A stretch of 64,000 bases of DNA from the NCBI RefSeq assembly GCF_002245355.1, contig NZ_NOWF01000010.1, forward strand, positions 1 to 64,000. The letters are read 5' to 3'. The first letter of the stretch is position 1. Every line of letters begins with the position of its first letter. Position numbers and translations under genes: made by a program. Below, piece after piece: positions 38,705 through 48,484 of this stretch. Below the pieces are notes generated by a model, which had not been told where the DNA came from, made no database searches, and saw nothing but the letters and a program-made list of their open reading frames with translations. Source of the DNA: Paludifilum halophilum (GTDB taxonomy: Bacteria > Bacillota > Bacilli > Thermoactinomycetales > DSM-45169).

Positions 38705-39796
38705 ATGAAAGCAAAATTGCTGTTGGAAGACGGAACGCGTTTGACGGGACATTCCTTTGGGGCGGAAAAGGCCTCGATCGGAGAGGTAGTTTTTAATACC
38801 GGGATGACCGGTTACCAGGAGGTTTTGACGGACCCCTCCTACTGCGGGCAAATCGTGATGATGACTTACCCCTTGATCGGGAATTACGGAATCAACCGCA
38901 ACGACATCGAATCCCGGAGTCCCTTTGTCCAGGGTTTTATTGTCCGGGAGCACGCTGAACATCCCAGCCACTGGCGCAGTGAACAGAGTCTAGCATACTG
39001 GTTAAAGGAATTCGGCATCCCGGGAATTTCGGGGATCGATACCCGGATGTTGACCCGCAAACTCCGGGCTCATGGAACGATGAAAGGGGTTCTTTCCACC
39101 CGGGATGAGGGGTGGGAATCCCTGGCGGAAAGCTTGGAAGCTCCCTTGATGCGGGATCAGGTGGCACGGGTCAGCACCCGAAACATCCATACCTCCCCCA
39201 GTTACGGAAAGCGCGTGGTCTTGATGGACTTCGGTGCCAAGTACGGTTTACAGCGGGAGCTGGTCAGACGGGGATGTGAAGTGGCAGTGGTCCCTTACGA
39301 TACTTCGGCGGAGGAGATCGACCGGTTGCGTCCTGACGGGATCCTTTTGTCCAATGGGCCTGGCGATCCCAAGGATGTGCCGGAGGCCATAAAAACGGTA
39401 GAAAAGTTGCTTCCCCGTTACCCGATTTTCGGTGTTTGCCTGGGACATCAACTTTTCGCTCTGGCCTGCGGTGCCGACACGGAAAAAATGAAGTTCGGCC
39501 ATCGGGGAAGCAATCATCCGGTGAAAGAGTTGACCACCGGCCGCACTTATATTACCTCTCAAAACCACGGTTACGCGGTTCAGGAGGAATCCCTGAAAAA
39601 AACCGCTTTGCAACTGACTCATATCGCCTTGAACGATGGGACCTGCGAAGGTCTCAGTCACAGGGAGGTTCCTGCTTTTTCCGTCCAGTACCATCCGGAA
39701 GCCGCCCCCGGTCCCCATGATTCCGGCTACTTGTTTGATCAGTTTATCGATCAGATGGGATCCAAGTCCAAAAAGGAGGGAACTGCAAATGCCTAA
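38705..39796 (+). CDS. carA: Carbamoyl-phosphate synthase small subunit
   Basis: Glutamine amidotransferase subunit supplying ammonia to CarB. The 363-residue product has the class I GATase triad: nucleophile Cys in GVCLGHQ and the late His/Glu in [12 protein letters not shown] at 38705 has GGGAGGGG just upstream. It overlaps carB by eight bases. In a pyr operon, this copy serves pyrimidine synthesis; whether an arginine-specific copy exists cannot be told here. Confidence 0.95.
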   Translation: MKAKLLLEDGTRLTGHSFGAEKASIGEVVFNTGMTGYQEVLTDPSYCGQIVMMTYPLIGNYGINRNDIESRSPFVQGFIVREHAEHPSHWRSEQSLAYWLKEFGIPGISGIDTRMLTRKLRAHGTMKGVLSTRDEGWESLAESLEAPLMRDQVARVSTRNIHTSPSYGKRVVLMDFGAKYGLQRELVRRGCEVAVVPYDTSAEEIDRLRPDGILLSNGPGDPKDVPEAIKTVEKLLPRYPIFGVCLGHQLFALACGADTEKMKFGHRGSNHPVKELTTGRTYITSQNHGYAVQEESLKKTALQLTHIALNDGTCEGLSHREVPAFSVQYHPEAAPGPHDSGYLFDQFIDQMGSKSKKEGTANA

Positions 39797-42700
39797 GGAT
39801 ACAACCCTGAACAAGATATTAGTGATCGGTTCCGGACCGATTGTCATCGGCCAGGCCGCCGAATTTGATTATGCGGGAACCCAGGCTTGCCAATCTCTGC
39901 GGGATGAGGGAATGGAAGTCGTATTGATCAACAGCAACCCCGCCACGATTATGACGGATACCGATATCGCTGACAAAGTTTATATCGAACCGATGACCCC
40001 GGAATTTGTCACCCAGATTATCCGCAAGGAACAACCCGACGGTCTTCTGCCCACGTTGGGCGGGCAGACCGGTCTCAATCTGGCGGTGGAACTGGCCCGA
40101 TCGGGAGTACTGGAACGGGAGGGGGTCCGTCTGCTGGGCACCGAACTGCGAGCGATAACCTGCGCCGAAGACCGGGAACAGTTTCGTCAGTTGATGAGGG
40201 AAATCGAAGAACCGGTTCCGCAGAGCGAAATTGTCCATTCGGTGGAGGAAGCGGTTCAATTTGCCGACCGGACAGATTATCCCGTCATCGTTCGGCCCGC
40301 TTACACACTGGGGGGGACCGGAGGCGGTATCGCCAAAAATGAGCGGGAACTCCGAGAGACAGTGGAAAACGGGATTCGCTACAGTCCCATCGGCCAATGT
40401 CTGATTGAAGAGAGCATCGCCGGTTATAAGGAATTGGAATATGAAGTCATGCGGGATGCCGAGGACAACTGCATCGTTGTCTGTAACATGGAAAACTTTG
40501 ATCCCGTCGGCGTGCACACCGGGGACAGCATCGTTTTCGCTCCGTCTCAGACCTTGTCCGACCGGGAGCACCAAATGCTCCGAAGTTCCGCATTAAAGAT
40601 CATCCGGGCTTTGGATATTCGGGGCGGATGCAATATTCAGTTCGCTTTGGACCCGGAAAGCTCTCAATACCACGTGATCGAAGTGAATCCCCGGGTGAGC
40701 CGCTCCAGTGCTCTGGCTTCCAAAGCAACGGGTTATCCCATCGCCCGGATCGCCGCCAAAATCGCCGTCGGTTACAACCTGGACGAACTGACCAATCCGG
40801 TGACGGGGAAAACGGGTGCTTGCTTTGAGCCGACACTGGATTATGTGGTTAGCAAGATTCCCCGCTGGCCCTTTGATAAGTTTGTTACCGCCAACCGAAA
40901 GCTGGGTACCCAGATGAAAGCGACCGGAGAAGTGATGGCGATCGGGCGGACCCTGGAGGAATCCCTTCTCAAGGCGGTCCGCTCTCTGGAAATCGACTTG
41001 GATCACATCCGATTGCCGGAGGCGGAAGAACTGACGGAGGATCAGCTGATCCGCCGGTTGACCGTTCCCGACGACGAGCGGCTGTACTTGTTGGCGGAGT
41101 GGTTGCGCCGGGGTAAAGATCTGGAGGAAGCTCACCGGTTGACCCGAGTGGACCGTTTCTTCCTGGAAAAGATCAAAAAGGTGGTTCAATGCGAAAAGAA
41201 ACTGGCTGGTGGGCCATGGCCGGATGTAGATACACTCTCCGAGGCCAAACAAATCGGGTTCACCGATGCCGCTATCGCCCGTCTGACAGGAGCGGAAGAA
41301 GGAGAAATCCGGCATTTGCGCCGTAAACACAGACTGATGCCTGTCTACAAGATGGTGGATACCTGTGCCGCCGAGTTTGAAGCCGAAACCCCTTATTATT
41401 ACTCCACCTATGACAGGGAAGATGAAGTGGAGAAATCGGGTCAACCGACTGTGGTTGTGTTGGGTTCCGGACCGATCCGGATCGGTCAGGGAGTAGAGTT
41501 CGACTACGCGACGGTTCACGCCATCCAGGCGATCCGGCAGGCGGGGATGGAAGCGGTAATCATCAACAATAACCCGGAGACGGTGTCGACGGACTTCAAC
41601 ATTTCGGATCGGCTTTATTTTGATCCACTCCATCGCGAAGACGTTCTTCATATGATCGAAAAAGAAAATCCGGTGGGTGTGATTGTCCAGTTCGGTGGTC
41701 AAACCGCCCTTAATCTGGCCCGGGACTTAAAGGATTTCGGGGTTCCGATTTTGGGGACAGCGCTGGAGGAGATCGATCGGGCCGAGGACCGCAAAAAGTT
41801 TGAACAACTGGTGCAACGAGTGAATGTCCCGCAACCCCCGGGAACGGCGGTCACTTCTACGGAGGAGGCGGTACGGGAATCCAAGCGCCTCGGTTTTCCG
41901 GTCCTGGTCCGGCCTTCCTATGTTCTCGGCGGACGGGCGATGGAAATCGTTTATACTGAAACGGAACTCCGTTCCTATATGGAGCAGGCGGTGCGAATCA
42001 ATCCGGAGCATCCCGTCCTGATCGACCGCTATCTCCGGGGCAAAGAGATTGAAGTGGATGCTGTTTCCGACGGAGAACGGGTACTGATCCCGGGAATCAT
42101 GGAACACATCGAACGGGCAGGGGTTCACTCCGGTGACTCCATCGCTGTCTATCCGCCACGGTCGGTCACTCCCGACCAGAAAGAGCGATTGGTGGAGATG
42201 ACGACGCAGATTGCCAAAACCCTTCAGATTCGAGGTCTGATCAATATCCAGTTCGTCCTGCACGAGGATGAAATTTACGTGTTGGAAGTCAATCCGAGGG
42301 CTTCCCGAACCGTCCCCTTCCTAAGCAAGGTAACCGGGGTCCCCATGGCCCGGATCGCGACGCGGATGATGCTGGGCGAGTCCTTGGCATCACAGGGATA
42401 TGATGCAGGGCTGTGGCCGGAAGGCTCTGAAGTGGCGGTGAAAGTTCCGGTCTTCTCTTTTGCCAAACTGCGCCGAGTCGATGTAACTCTCGGGCCGGAG
42501 ATGAAATCCACCGGCGAAGTGATGGGCCGCGATCAGGATTATGCCCGTGCGGTGTACAAAGGACTTTTGGCCGGCGGTGTTTCTCTGCCCCGTTTCGGGA
42601 CGGTAGTCGCCACGATCAGCGACAAGGACAAAGAAGAGTCGATCCCGCTGATGCGCCAGTTTCACCGGTTGGGATACCGAATCGTCTCCACCAGCGGCAC

Positions 42701-43019
42701 GGCGGAAATGTTGGAAGCGGAAGGACTGCCCGTTCAGCGGATCCATAAATTAAAAGAGGGGTCTCCGCACATTTTGGACTTGATCCGGCAAGGAAAAGTC
42801 GATTTGGTTGTCAACACTTGGACCCGGGGCGGAACACCGGAGCGGGACGGCTTCCGTATTCGCCGGGAAGCGGTGGAACATGAAGTGGCCTGTCTCACGT
42901 CGCTGGATACGGTGGAAGCCCTGTTGTCCACATTGGCCTCCATTTATCTGACGGCTGAGCCGATCCGCCAACCGGCGGAACAGAAGGTCAGCAGTCGGGA
43001 GGGGGTTCTAGCCCGGTGA
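39789..43019 (+). CDS. carB: Carbamoyl-phosphate synthase large subunit
   Basis: Makes carbamoyl phosphate from bicarbonate, ammonia and two ATP. The 1076-residue product contains two homologous ATP-grasp halves (starting near residues 1 and 550, each with GSGPI-[VR]-IGQ) and a C-terminal MGS-like allosteric domain (about residues 935-1076) that binds UMP/PRPP. AAGGAGG precedes ATG 39789. The GTGA at its end overlaps the pyrF start, with no room for pyrK or pyrD. Confidence 0.97.
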   Translation: MPKDTTLNKILVIGSGPIVIGQAAEFDYAGTQACQSLRDEGMEVVLINSNPATIMTDTDIADKVYIEPMTPEFVTQIIRKEQPDGLLPTLGGQTGLNLAVELARSGVLEREGVRLLGTELRAITCAEDREQFRQLMREIEEPVPQSEIVHSVEEAVQFADRTDYPVIVRPAYTLGGTGGGIAKNERELRETVENGIRYSPIGQCLIEESIAGYKELEYEVMRDAEDNCIVVCNMENFDPVGVHTGDSIVFAPSQTLSDREHQMLRSSALKIIRALDIRGGCNIQFALDPESSQYHVIEVNPRVSRSSALASKATGYPIARIAAKIAVGYNLDELTNPVTGKTGACFEPTLDYVVSKIPRWPFDKFVTANRKLGTQMKATGEVMAIGRTLEESLLKAVRSLEIDLDHIRLPEAEELTEDQLIRRLTVPDDERLYLLAEWLRRGKDLEEAHRLTRVDRFFLEKIKKVVQCEKKLAGGPWPDVDTLSEAKQIGFTDAAIARLTGAEEGEIRHLRRKHRLMPVYKMVDTCAAEFEAETPYYYSTYDREDEVEKSGQPTVVVLGSGPIRIGQGVEFDYATVHAIQAIRQAGMEAVIINNNPETVSTDFNISDRLYFDPLHREDVLHMIEKENPVGVIVQFGGQTALNLARDLKDFGVPILGTALEEIDRAEDRKKFEQLVQRVNVPQPPGTAVTSTEEAVRESKRLGFPVLVRPSYVLGGRAMEIVYTETELRSYMEQAVRINPEHPVLIDRYLRGKEIEVDAVSDGERVLIPGIMEHIERAGVHSGDSIAVYPPRSVTPDQKERLVEMTTQIAKTLQIRGLINIQFVLHEDEIYVLEVNPRASRTVPFLSKVTGVPMARIATRMMLGESLASQGYDAGLWPEGSEVAVKVPVFSFAKLRRVDVTLGPEMKSTGEVMGRDQDYARAVYKGLLAGGVSLPRFGTVVATISDKDKEESIPLMRQFHRLGYRIVSTSGTAEMLEAEGLPVQRIHKLKEGSPHILDLIRQGKVDLVVNTWTRGGTPERDGFRIRREAVEHEVACLTSLDTVEALLSTLASIYLTAEPIRQPAEQKVSSREGVLAR

Positions 43020-43756
43020 CAACCGCGACTGCCGACCGTACTCATGTTGTAATCGCCTTGGATTTTCCCGAACCGAATGAAGCGGAACGTTTTCTCTCCC
43101 TGTGGCGGGACCGGGAGAAACCCTTTGTCAAGGTGGGTATGCAGCTTTTTTATGCCGCCGGTCCCCGCTGGGTGGCTTCCTTGGTGGAGACGGGATACTC
43201 TGTCTTTCTGGATTTGAAGTTGCATGATATCCCCCATACCGTCGCGGGAGGCATCGGTTCCCTGACGGGATTGGGAGTCGATTGGATCACCCTTCACGCC
43301 GGGGGCGGAAAGGCGATGATGGAAGCGGCGAAGGCCGCCGCCTCCGCCGCCGGTTCCCGGCGTCCCCGCCTGTTGGCGGTGACTCAGCTGACCAGCATGG
43401 ATCGTCGGGCGATGAATGACGAACTGGGCATTCCCGGGACGGTGCGGGATGCGGTTCTCCGTTATGCCCGTTTGGCAGAGCAAGCGGGGATGGACGGAGT
43501 GGTCTGCTCCGGAGAGGAAGCGGGTTGGATCAAGGAAAAGGTGGGCCGATCCCTGATGACGGTTACGCCGGGGATTCGTCTGAACGGTCAACGCACAGGG
43601 GACCAAAAACGAGTGATGACACCGGAAAAGGCGGTTCGCTCAGGAGCGGACCACTTGGTTGTCGGTCGTCCGATCACTCGCGCTCAACACCCTGTCGAAG
43701 TCTATGAGGAAATGGTCAAATGTGTACAACAAACGAGGAGGGAGAATGATGTCTGA
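43016..43756 (+). CDS. pyrF: Orotidine-5'-phosphate decarboxylase
   Basis: Decarboxylates OMP to UMP, the last step. The 246-residue TIM-barrel protein has ALDFP near residue 14 and the catalytic D-x-K-x-x-D loop [13 protein letters not shown] near residue 60; GIR and VVGRPI blocks lie later. GTG at 43016 overlaps the carB stop by four bases; its own stop overlaps pyrE. Confidence 0.95.
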   Translation: MTTATADRTHVVIALDFPEPNEAERFLSLWRDREKPFVKVGMQLFYAAGPRWVASLVETGYSVFLDLKLHDIPHTVAGGIGSLTGLGVDWITLHAGGGKAMMEAAKAAASAAGSRRPRLLAVTQLTSMDRRAMNDELGIPGTVRDAVLRYARLAEQAGMDGVVCSGEEAGWIKEKVGRSLMTVTPGIRLNGQRTGDQKRVMTPEKAVRSGADHLVVGRPITRAQHPVEVYEEMVKCVQQTRRENDV

Positions 43757-44342
43757 TCACTGGGAAGAGTGGACGGTCGAAGGAGCGATCCGGCGTACCG
43801 GAGTCCTGAAGGAAGGCCATTTTGTCCTTTCATCCGGTCGTCACAGCGGACAATTTATGCAATGCGCCCAGATGCTTCAATATCCCCGGGAGGCGGAACA
43901 AGCCGGCAGGGCCTTGGCAAAGCGGTTCCGGAGTGCAAAAGTGGACGCAGTGGTCGGTCCCGCTCTGGGCGGTGTTGTTATCGCTCATGAGACCGCCAGG
44001 GCCTTAAATGTTCGCTGTCTCTTCGCCGAGCGGAAGGAGGGACAAATGACCCTTCGCCGCGGTTTTACCATTCGACCCGGTGAGCGCGTGTTGGTGATTG
44101 AGGATGTCGTCACTACCGGCGGTTCTGTGCAGGAAGTAGTCACCCTGATGAAAAACACAGGGGCCGAGATCGTCGGGATCGGTTCTGTGATCGACCGCAG
44201 CGGGGGTCGAGCTTCCTTTGATCCTCCTTTCCAATCCCTCCTTCAACATACGATTACCAGTTATTCGCCGGAGGGTTGTCCTTTGTGCCGGCAGGGAATT
44301 CCCGTTGAAAAACCCGGTACCCGTCAGACGCTGAAGGGATGA
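43746..44342 (+). CDS. pyrE: Orotate phosphoribosyltransferase
   Basis: Transfers orotate onto PRPP to form OMP. The 198-residue product has the PRPP motif LVIEDVVTTGGSVQEV near residue 120. Its length and position at the end of the operon match Bacillus pyrE. Start is ATG 43746 (a second ATG follows at 43749), 11 bases inside pyrF, with GAGGGAG upstream. The operon ends here. Confidence 0.94.
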   Translation: MMSDHWEEWTVEGAIRRTGVLKEGHFVLSSGRHSGQFMQCAQMLQYPREAEQAGRALAKRFRSAKVDAVVGPALGGVVIAHETARALNVRCLFAERKEGQMTLRRGFTIRPGERVLVIEDVVTTGGSVQEVVTLMKNTGAEIVGIGSVIDRSGGRASFDPPFQSLLQHTITSYSPEGCPLCRQGIPVEKPGTRQTLKG

Positions 44343-44370
44343 ATTTCTTCACTGCGTTTTCTGTGTGAAA

Positions 44371-44410
44371 AAAGGCGATGGCGGCTACGGATGTAGCCGC
44401 CATCGCCTGA
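44371..44410 (-). terminator. Strong hairpin after pyrE, oriented for the minus strand
   Basis: A perfect 15-base inverted repeat (44374-44388 / 44393-44407, loop GGAT). The T run lies on the minus-strand side (six A residues precede the stem on the + strand), while the + strand downstream is not T-rich. It therefore looks like the terminator of the decayed minus-strand gene at 44488-44694, though it may also stop the pyr transcript. Confidence 0.75.
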
Positions 44411-44487
44411 TTGTATTTCGGGGAAAAGAAGGGAGGATTCATTTCCGGGAGGGCGTTTTCGTTTTGAAACGGAGTGACAAGGGGCCC

Positions 44488-44694
44488 TTATTCGGCGGTT
44501 TTGACCGCTTCCAGGGCCGCTTGATCATTCGAATGCTTCGTAACTTCCGGTACATATTCGACATAGGTGATCCGACAAGGTTTGCATGCGATCGATTCCG
44601 GACTGTATCCATTGAATCAGTTATGGTGGACAAGGTCTCAGCCTCCCTTCCGGGAAACTCGATTGCATTGTAAAACAGATTGCTATTGATTCAT
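44488..44694 (-). pseudogene. Minus-strand C-terminal gene remnant, unidentified
   Basis: Two overlapping frames together read like coding sequence broken by one frameshift near 44600-44616. The upstream part gives AIEFPGREAETLSTITDSMD; the downstream part gives PCRITYVEYVPEVTKHSND and ends ALEAVKTAE then a stop at 44488. A terminator with a minus-strand U tract lies 80 bases beyond. No start codon or N-terminal part remains, and the remnant abuts the amidohydrolase fragment at about 44695. The family was not recognised. The coding claim rests on composition only, so confidence is low. Confidence 0.4.
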
Positions 44695-44697
44695 TAG

Positions 44698-44895
44698 ACA
44701 AATCAGACCATTCCATATAAACTTGATGGTACACTGGCGGCCCAACGTTTCGGACTCTATCCCCGTAAAGGTATGCTCACTGTCGGAGCCGATGCCGATC
44801 TGGTTCTGGTCGATTTGAATCAAGGTTATATCCTCGGGATGAAGGAGTGGTGGGAGAGCCGACCGGACAATGGTTGCGAGCGGGTCAAGCCTTGA
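44698..44895 (+). pseudogene. Fragment of a cyclic amidohydrolase (allantoinase/dihydropyrimidinase-like)
   Basis: The frame reads LAAQRFGLYPRKGMLTVGAD followed by ADLVLVDL. That is the near-C-terminal signature of allantoinase, dihydropyrimidinase and related cyclic amidohydrolases (F-G-L-Y-P-x-K-G ... G-x-D-A-D-L). It stops at 44893-44895. The N-terminal metal-binding part (usually about 350 residues) is absent, there is no start or ribosome site, and the upstream edge abuts a minus-strand remnant. This is the relic of a catabolic enzyme left after deletion. The intact dihydroorotase of the operon is a distant relative but is not the source by position. Confidence 0.7.
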
Positions 44896-45123
44896 AAGAT
44901 AAAGATCATCTCCACACATAGGTTTTATCAGCGATCCGGGTTGACTAGGGCGTGTCCGACCATGAACCATACGGGGTGTGAGACCCGATTCCGACTCCGC
45001 GCGGGGTTGCCCTCCCGTACGGTCGCTCCGCTTTTATGCGGAAAAACATCGTGCCCGCTAAACGGTTCGGTCCCCCGAAAACTCCGCTCGATTTGTCGGT
45101 AAAGGTTGAATGGAGGGGTGGAT
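44896..45123. other. Non-coding stretch before the tartronate semialdehyde reductase-like gene
   Basis: No convincing gene on either strand. It contains a small CCGC/GCGG hairpin near 45028-45045 and probably continues the decayed region. A GGAGGGG ribosome site for the next gene lies at its right end. Confidence 0.5.
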
Positions 45124-46041
45124 ATGACTGAAAAAATCGGATTTATCGGACTCGGGATCATGGGTAAGCCTATGGCCCGGAACTTGATCAAAGCAGGATA
45201 TCGTCTGGTGGTGTACAACCGAACCCGGGAAAAGGCGGAATCGCTGATTGGGGAAGGGGTTGAGATAGCGGCAACCCCCCGGGATGTCGCTGAAAGGAGC
45301 GATGTGGTGATCACGATGCTTCCCGATTCCCCGCAAGTCCGGGAAGTGATTACTGGTGAGGACGGCCTTTTTGAAGGAGCTGGGGAAGGTTCGCTTCTCG
45401 TCGATATGAGTACCATTTCTCCGGTTGTTGCTCGGGAGTTGTCGACTCAGGCCCGCGAGCGCGGCCTGGGAATGCTCGACGCCCCGGTCAGCGGCGGAGA
45501 GTCGGGGGCTGAGAAGGGAACGTTGTCGATCATGGTCGGGGGAAGTGAAGGTGAATTTGAACGGGCCCGCCCCTTGTTTGAAGTGATGGGAACAACGATG
45601 ACACATGTGGGTGAGGCGGGGGCCGGCCAGGTGGTCAAGGCTTGCAACCAGATTGTAGTCGCTCTGACGATAGAGGCTGTTTCAGAGGCGCTCGTTTTAG
45701 GGTCCAAGTCCGGAGTGAAACCGGCTTTGATCATCGATGTTCTTTCCGGTGGACTTGCCGGTAACAGAATCATGGAGACGAAAAGATCCAACTTCCTGGA
45801 GCACGACTTCAACCCCGGATTTAAAATGGAACTTCACCATAAAGATCTGGGCATCGCTCTCGCTTCAGCCAGGGAATACGGAGTCTCTTTGCCGCTGACC
45901 GCCCTTGTCGATCAGATTCAGGGATCCTTGGTTGCCAAAGGGGAGGGTTCGCAAGACCATTCGGCCTTGTTGACCTGGGTGGAGGACCTGGCACAGCATC
46001 GGATCAAGGAGGAAAAACAGCATGATTATCGTGACTACTGA
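45124..46041 (+). CDS. 3-hydroxyacid dehydrogenase, 2-hydroxy-3-oxopropionate reductase-like
   Basis: NAD(P)-dependent beta-hydroxyacid dehydrogenase. The closest named type I recognise is tartronate semialdehyde reductase (GarR/GlxR), which makes D-glycerate in glyoxylate and allantoin utilisation. The 305-residue product has the Rossmann motif IGFIGLGIMGKPMARNL, the substrate block DAPVSGGESGAEKGTL and the catalytic lysine in GAGQVVKACNQ. TGGAGGGG precedes ATG 45124. The amidohydrolase relic just upstream suggests an old ureide or glyoxylate cluster. Hydroxyisobutyrate dehydrogenase activity cannot be excluded. Confidence 0.85.
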   Translation: MTEKIGFIGLGIMGKPMARNLIKAGYRLVVYNRTREKAESLIGEGVEIAATPRDVAERSDVVITMLPDSPQVREVITGEDGLFEGAGEGSLLVDMSTISPVVARELSTQARERGLGMLDAPVSGGESGAEKGTLSIMVGGSEGEFERARPLFEVMGTTMTHVGEAGAGQVVKACNQIVVALTIEAVSEALVLGSKSGVKPALIIDVLSGGLAGNRIMETKRSNFLEHDFNPGFKMELHHKDLGIALASAREYGVSLPLTALVDQIQGSLVAKGEGSQDHSALLTWVEDLAQHRIKEEKQHDYRDY

Positions 46042-46336
46042 AGGAGTACCCGGCAAAAAGGTTGTTGAATTTAAAGGATTTGTGCGGGGGAGTATGATTC
46101 AGTCCAAACATATCGGCAAGGATGTCATGGCCGGGTTGAAAAATATCGTCGGGGGCGAAATCAAGGATTATACCGAGATGATGGATCAAGCCCGGCAGAA
46201 AGCTATCGGGCGAATGGTGGAACATGCGGAGCAATCGGGGGCCAACGCGATCGTGGCCTGTCGGATGGAAACGTCATTCGTGATGGGTAACGCATCGGAG
46301 ATTATCGCCTATGGAACAGCGGTCCGGGTGGAGTGA
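46022..46336 (+). CDS. YbjQ family heavy-metal-binding-domain protein (UPF0145)
   Basis: The 104-residue protein matches the YbjQ/UPF0145 family: VTTEGVPGKKVVEFKGFVRG, IGKDVMAGLKNIVGGEIKDY, then an alpha-helical segment with ARQKAIGRMVEHAEQSGANAIV and a C-terminal IIAYGTAVRVE strand. Members form pentameric rings; the proposed metal binding is not well tested and the function is unknown. Its ATG lies 20 bases inside the preceding dehydrogenase gene, so the two are coupled. AAGGAGG is a few bases upstream. Confidence 0.9.
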   Translation: MIIVTTEGVPGKKVVEFKGFVRGSMIQSKHIGKDVMAGLKNIVGGEIKDYTEMMDQARQKAIGRMVEHAEQSGANAIVACRMETSFVMGNASEIIAYGTAVRVE

Positions 46337-46407
46337 TTGATTGTACCCTTGATTTTGACTCGGGGTGAATTCCAGACAAGGAAACACGTTGACTAACCGG
46401 CTGGATC

Positions 46408-46458
46408 AAACGAAAAAACTCGGTCCCCCCTTGGAGGGAACCGAGTTTTTCGTTTGAT
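46408..46458. terminator. Bidirectional terminator between ybjQ-like gene and rqcH
   Basis: A long near-perfect hairpin (AAACGAAAAAACTCGGT ... ACCGAGTTTTTCGTTT) has A runs on its left arm and T runs on its right arm, so both strands carry a U tract. It separates convergent genes. Confidence 0.88.
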
Positions 46459-46498
46459 GATTGATCGTTGAAGAGTCGAGGCATCCATCTGTCTTTGG

Positions 46499-48223
46499 CT
46501 ATCCTTCAGACTCTTCCCGCTGACCGGCCAACTTCCGGACTGTGTACTCATCCGGGGTGGGGAAAAGGGTTTTCTGCCCTTCGTAGGTGACGAATCCCGG
46601 TCGGGCGCCGGAGGGCTTTTTTACGTGTTTGATCAGGGTATAGTCTACCGGAACCCGGCTGGAATCTCGGCCCTTACTGTAGTAAGCGGCCAGGATCGCC
46701 GCTTCATGAAGCGTGGTTTCCGAGAAATTTTTGCCCCGGATGACGACGTGGGAACCGGGGATTTCCTTGGTATGAAGCCAGGTATCCGTCGGAGAGGCGA
46801 TTCGGTGGGTTAACCAGTCGTTTTGTTTGTTGTTTTTTCCTACCAAAATGGTAACCCCTTCCGAAGATGTGAAGGAGGTGGGCTCCGGACGCTCCGGCCG
46901 TTTCCGTTTCCGGTTTTGCGGTTTGGAGCGAAGCCACCCTTCTTCCCTCAGTTCTTCCTTGATTTGTTCCGCTTCCTGGCCGGTGGCGTTTTCCAGCTGA
47001 ACCAGTACGGATTCCAAATACTCCGTTTCCTGTTGGGTCTTGTCAATCTGTTCCCGGTTCCATTTTCGGGCTGATTTGGCTTTGTTATACCGTTTGAAGT
47101 ACCGCTGGGCGTTTTCCGACGGCGTAAGCCGAGAATCCAGGGGAATTGTGATTTCCGGCGCCTCCGGATCGTAATAGTTCACGGCGGTCAGGGTTTCGTC
47201 CCCCCGGTTGATTTCATGCATAAAGGCAGTAACCAGTTCGCCGCGGATCCGGTGAACGTCCGCATCTTCGGTTTCGGCCCACTCTTTTTTCAGCTTTTCG
47301 ATCTTCTTTTTGTTTTTATCGATGGCGTTTTTTAACAGGCGGATCAGATCGTGGTTTTGCTGCCGAGAGCGGTCCCGTTCCGCTTTACCGTGAAAAAAGG
47401 ACTCCAGACACTGGCTGATCGTGGGAAAGGTTTCGTTCTCACCGGAAAGATGGGTTAACCGGATCGCGGAAAAGGAGGCTTTCCGGTGATAGACCACGTT
47501 CGGCTGGTACTGGTGATTCTTCACCCTCTCCATCACTTGGGAAAAAGCTTCCCACAATCGCTCCCTGCTGCCGATTCCGCCGCGGTGGATGATTTCCTTA
47601 GCCGTCAGAGGGCCGAGACCGGAAAAGCGTTGAATCAGCTGTTTGTCCAGTTTTCCCCGATTGAAGTCGATCGACCGAAGGAACTCTTCTCGGTCGGCTT
47701 TCAGGGGATTTTTTTTGTTCTGTTCCGGCGGCGGCTGGTACAGAGCCCCCGGTACGACCTGGCGATGTCGGCTCATCGCCGGGGTCACCCGACGGATCCC
47801 GTCCAGAATTTTGCCGTCGGCAGGGTCGATTAGCACAATGTTGCTGTGGCGGCCCATGATCTCCACCACCAGTCGGCGAATCACTTCAAAACCCAGTTCG
47901 TCCCGGGTGCGAATGTCGATGTGGATCACTCGTTCCAGGTCCACCTGCTGCACCTGCTCGATGATTCCCCCTTCGCAGTATTTGCGGAGCAGCATGCAAA
48001 ACATCGGCGGGGTGAGCGGGTTGTCCCTTCGTTCTTGAGTCCGGTGAATGCGGGGATAAGCGGGGTGGGCGGAGACCAGAAGTCGCTGGTTTTTTCCCTG
48101 TGCCCGTATATGAAGGATCAGTTCGGATTCTCCCGGTTGATAGATTTTTGCCAAGCGACCGCCGACCACAGAGGATTCCAGCTCATGGACGACGGCCCGT
48201 GCGACGATCCCGTCGAAGGACAT
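46499..48223 (-). CDS. rqcH: Ribosome quality control factor RqcH (Rqc2/NEMF homologue, NFACT protein)
   Basis: RqcH binds obstructed 50S-peptidyl-tRNA complexes and recruits tRNA-Ala to add C-terminal alanine tails that mark stalled peptides for degradation. The 574-residue product has the NFACT-N domain from MSFDGIVARAVVHEL, helix-hairpin-helix and coiled-coil middle regions, and a C-terminal NFACT-R domain with DTWLHTKEIPGSHVVIRG. The open frame runs 47 codons further upstream, but ATG at 48223 has AAAGGGGG before it and the family start. It is divergent from the Ca2+-ATPase gene, a pairing also seen as yloA-yloB. Older annotations call it a fibronectin-binding protein. Confidence 0.93.
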   Translation of the reverse strand: MSFDGIVARAVVHELESSVVGGRLAKIYQPGESELILHIRAQGKNQRLLVSAHPAYPRIHRTQERRDNPLTPPMFCMLLRKYCEGGIIEQVQQVDLERVIHIDIRTRDELGFEVIRRLVVEIMGRHSNIVLIDPADGKILDGIRRVTPAMSRHRQVVPGALYQPPPEQNKKNPLKADREEFLRSIDFNRGKLDKQLIQRFSGLGPLTAKEIIHRGGIGSRERLWEAFSQVMERVKNHQYQPNVVYHRKASFSAIRLTHLSGENETFPTISQCLESFFHGKAERDRSRQQNHDLIRLLKNAIDKNKKKIEKLKKEWAETEDADVHRIRGELVTAFMHEINRGDETLTAVNYYDPEAPEITIPLDSRLTPSENAQRYFKRYNKAKSARKWNREQIDKTQQETEYLESVLVQLENATGQEAEQIKEELREEGWLRSKPQNRKRKRPERPEPTSFTSSEGVTILVGKNNKQNDWLTHRIASPTDTWLHTKEIPGSHVVIRGKNFSETTLHEAAILAAYYSKGRDSSRVPVDYTLIKHVKKPSGARPGFVTYEGQKTLFPTPDEYTVRKLAGQREESEG

Positions 48224-48484
48224 GGGACGAGCCCCCTTTCGTACCGATTTCCCAATCGAAAGTCCTCGCCCCAGTATAGCATGTGCCGGAATCCAGAGCC
48301 AGAAAGGGGGAAGTCGGGGCTTTTCCATTACAGGTGCCGAATCCGTTGTACGGATTGCCCACAAGTGGACCGTTTGGGTCCGCTTTTGAATGTTGGCATT
48401 GGATCTGTGGGACGAAATAGCATGTTTTGAAGCCTGTCTGAATAAGGTTACCGTGAGAGGTTTTGGGACAAAGGGGGAGGGAAT

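Noticed and set aside
44439-44633. Minus-strand 64-codon ORF
   Set aside because: Its second half is out of frame with the better coding-like sequence; it is treated as part of a frameshifted remnant.
44928-45416. Minus-strand ORF of 162 codons overlapping the GlxR-like gene
   Set aside because: Most of it is antisense to a well-supported gene, and the remainder matches nothing recognisable.
48365-48388. GTGGACC/GGTCCGC hairpin with TTTT upstream of the Ca2+-ATPase gene, considered as a terminator
   Set aside because: It lies between divergent genes with no upstream + strand gene to terminate; the stem is short.
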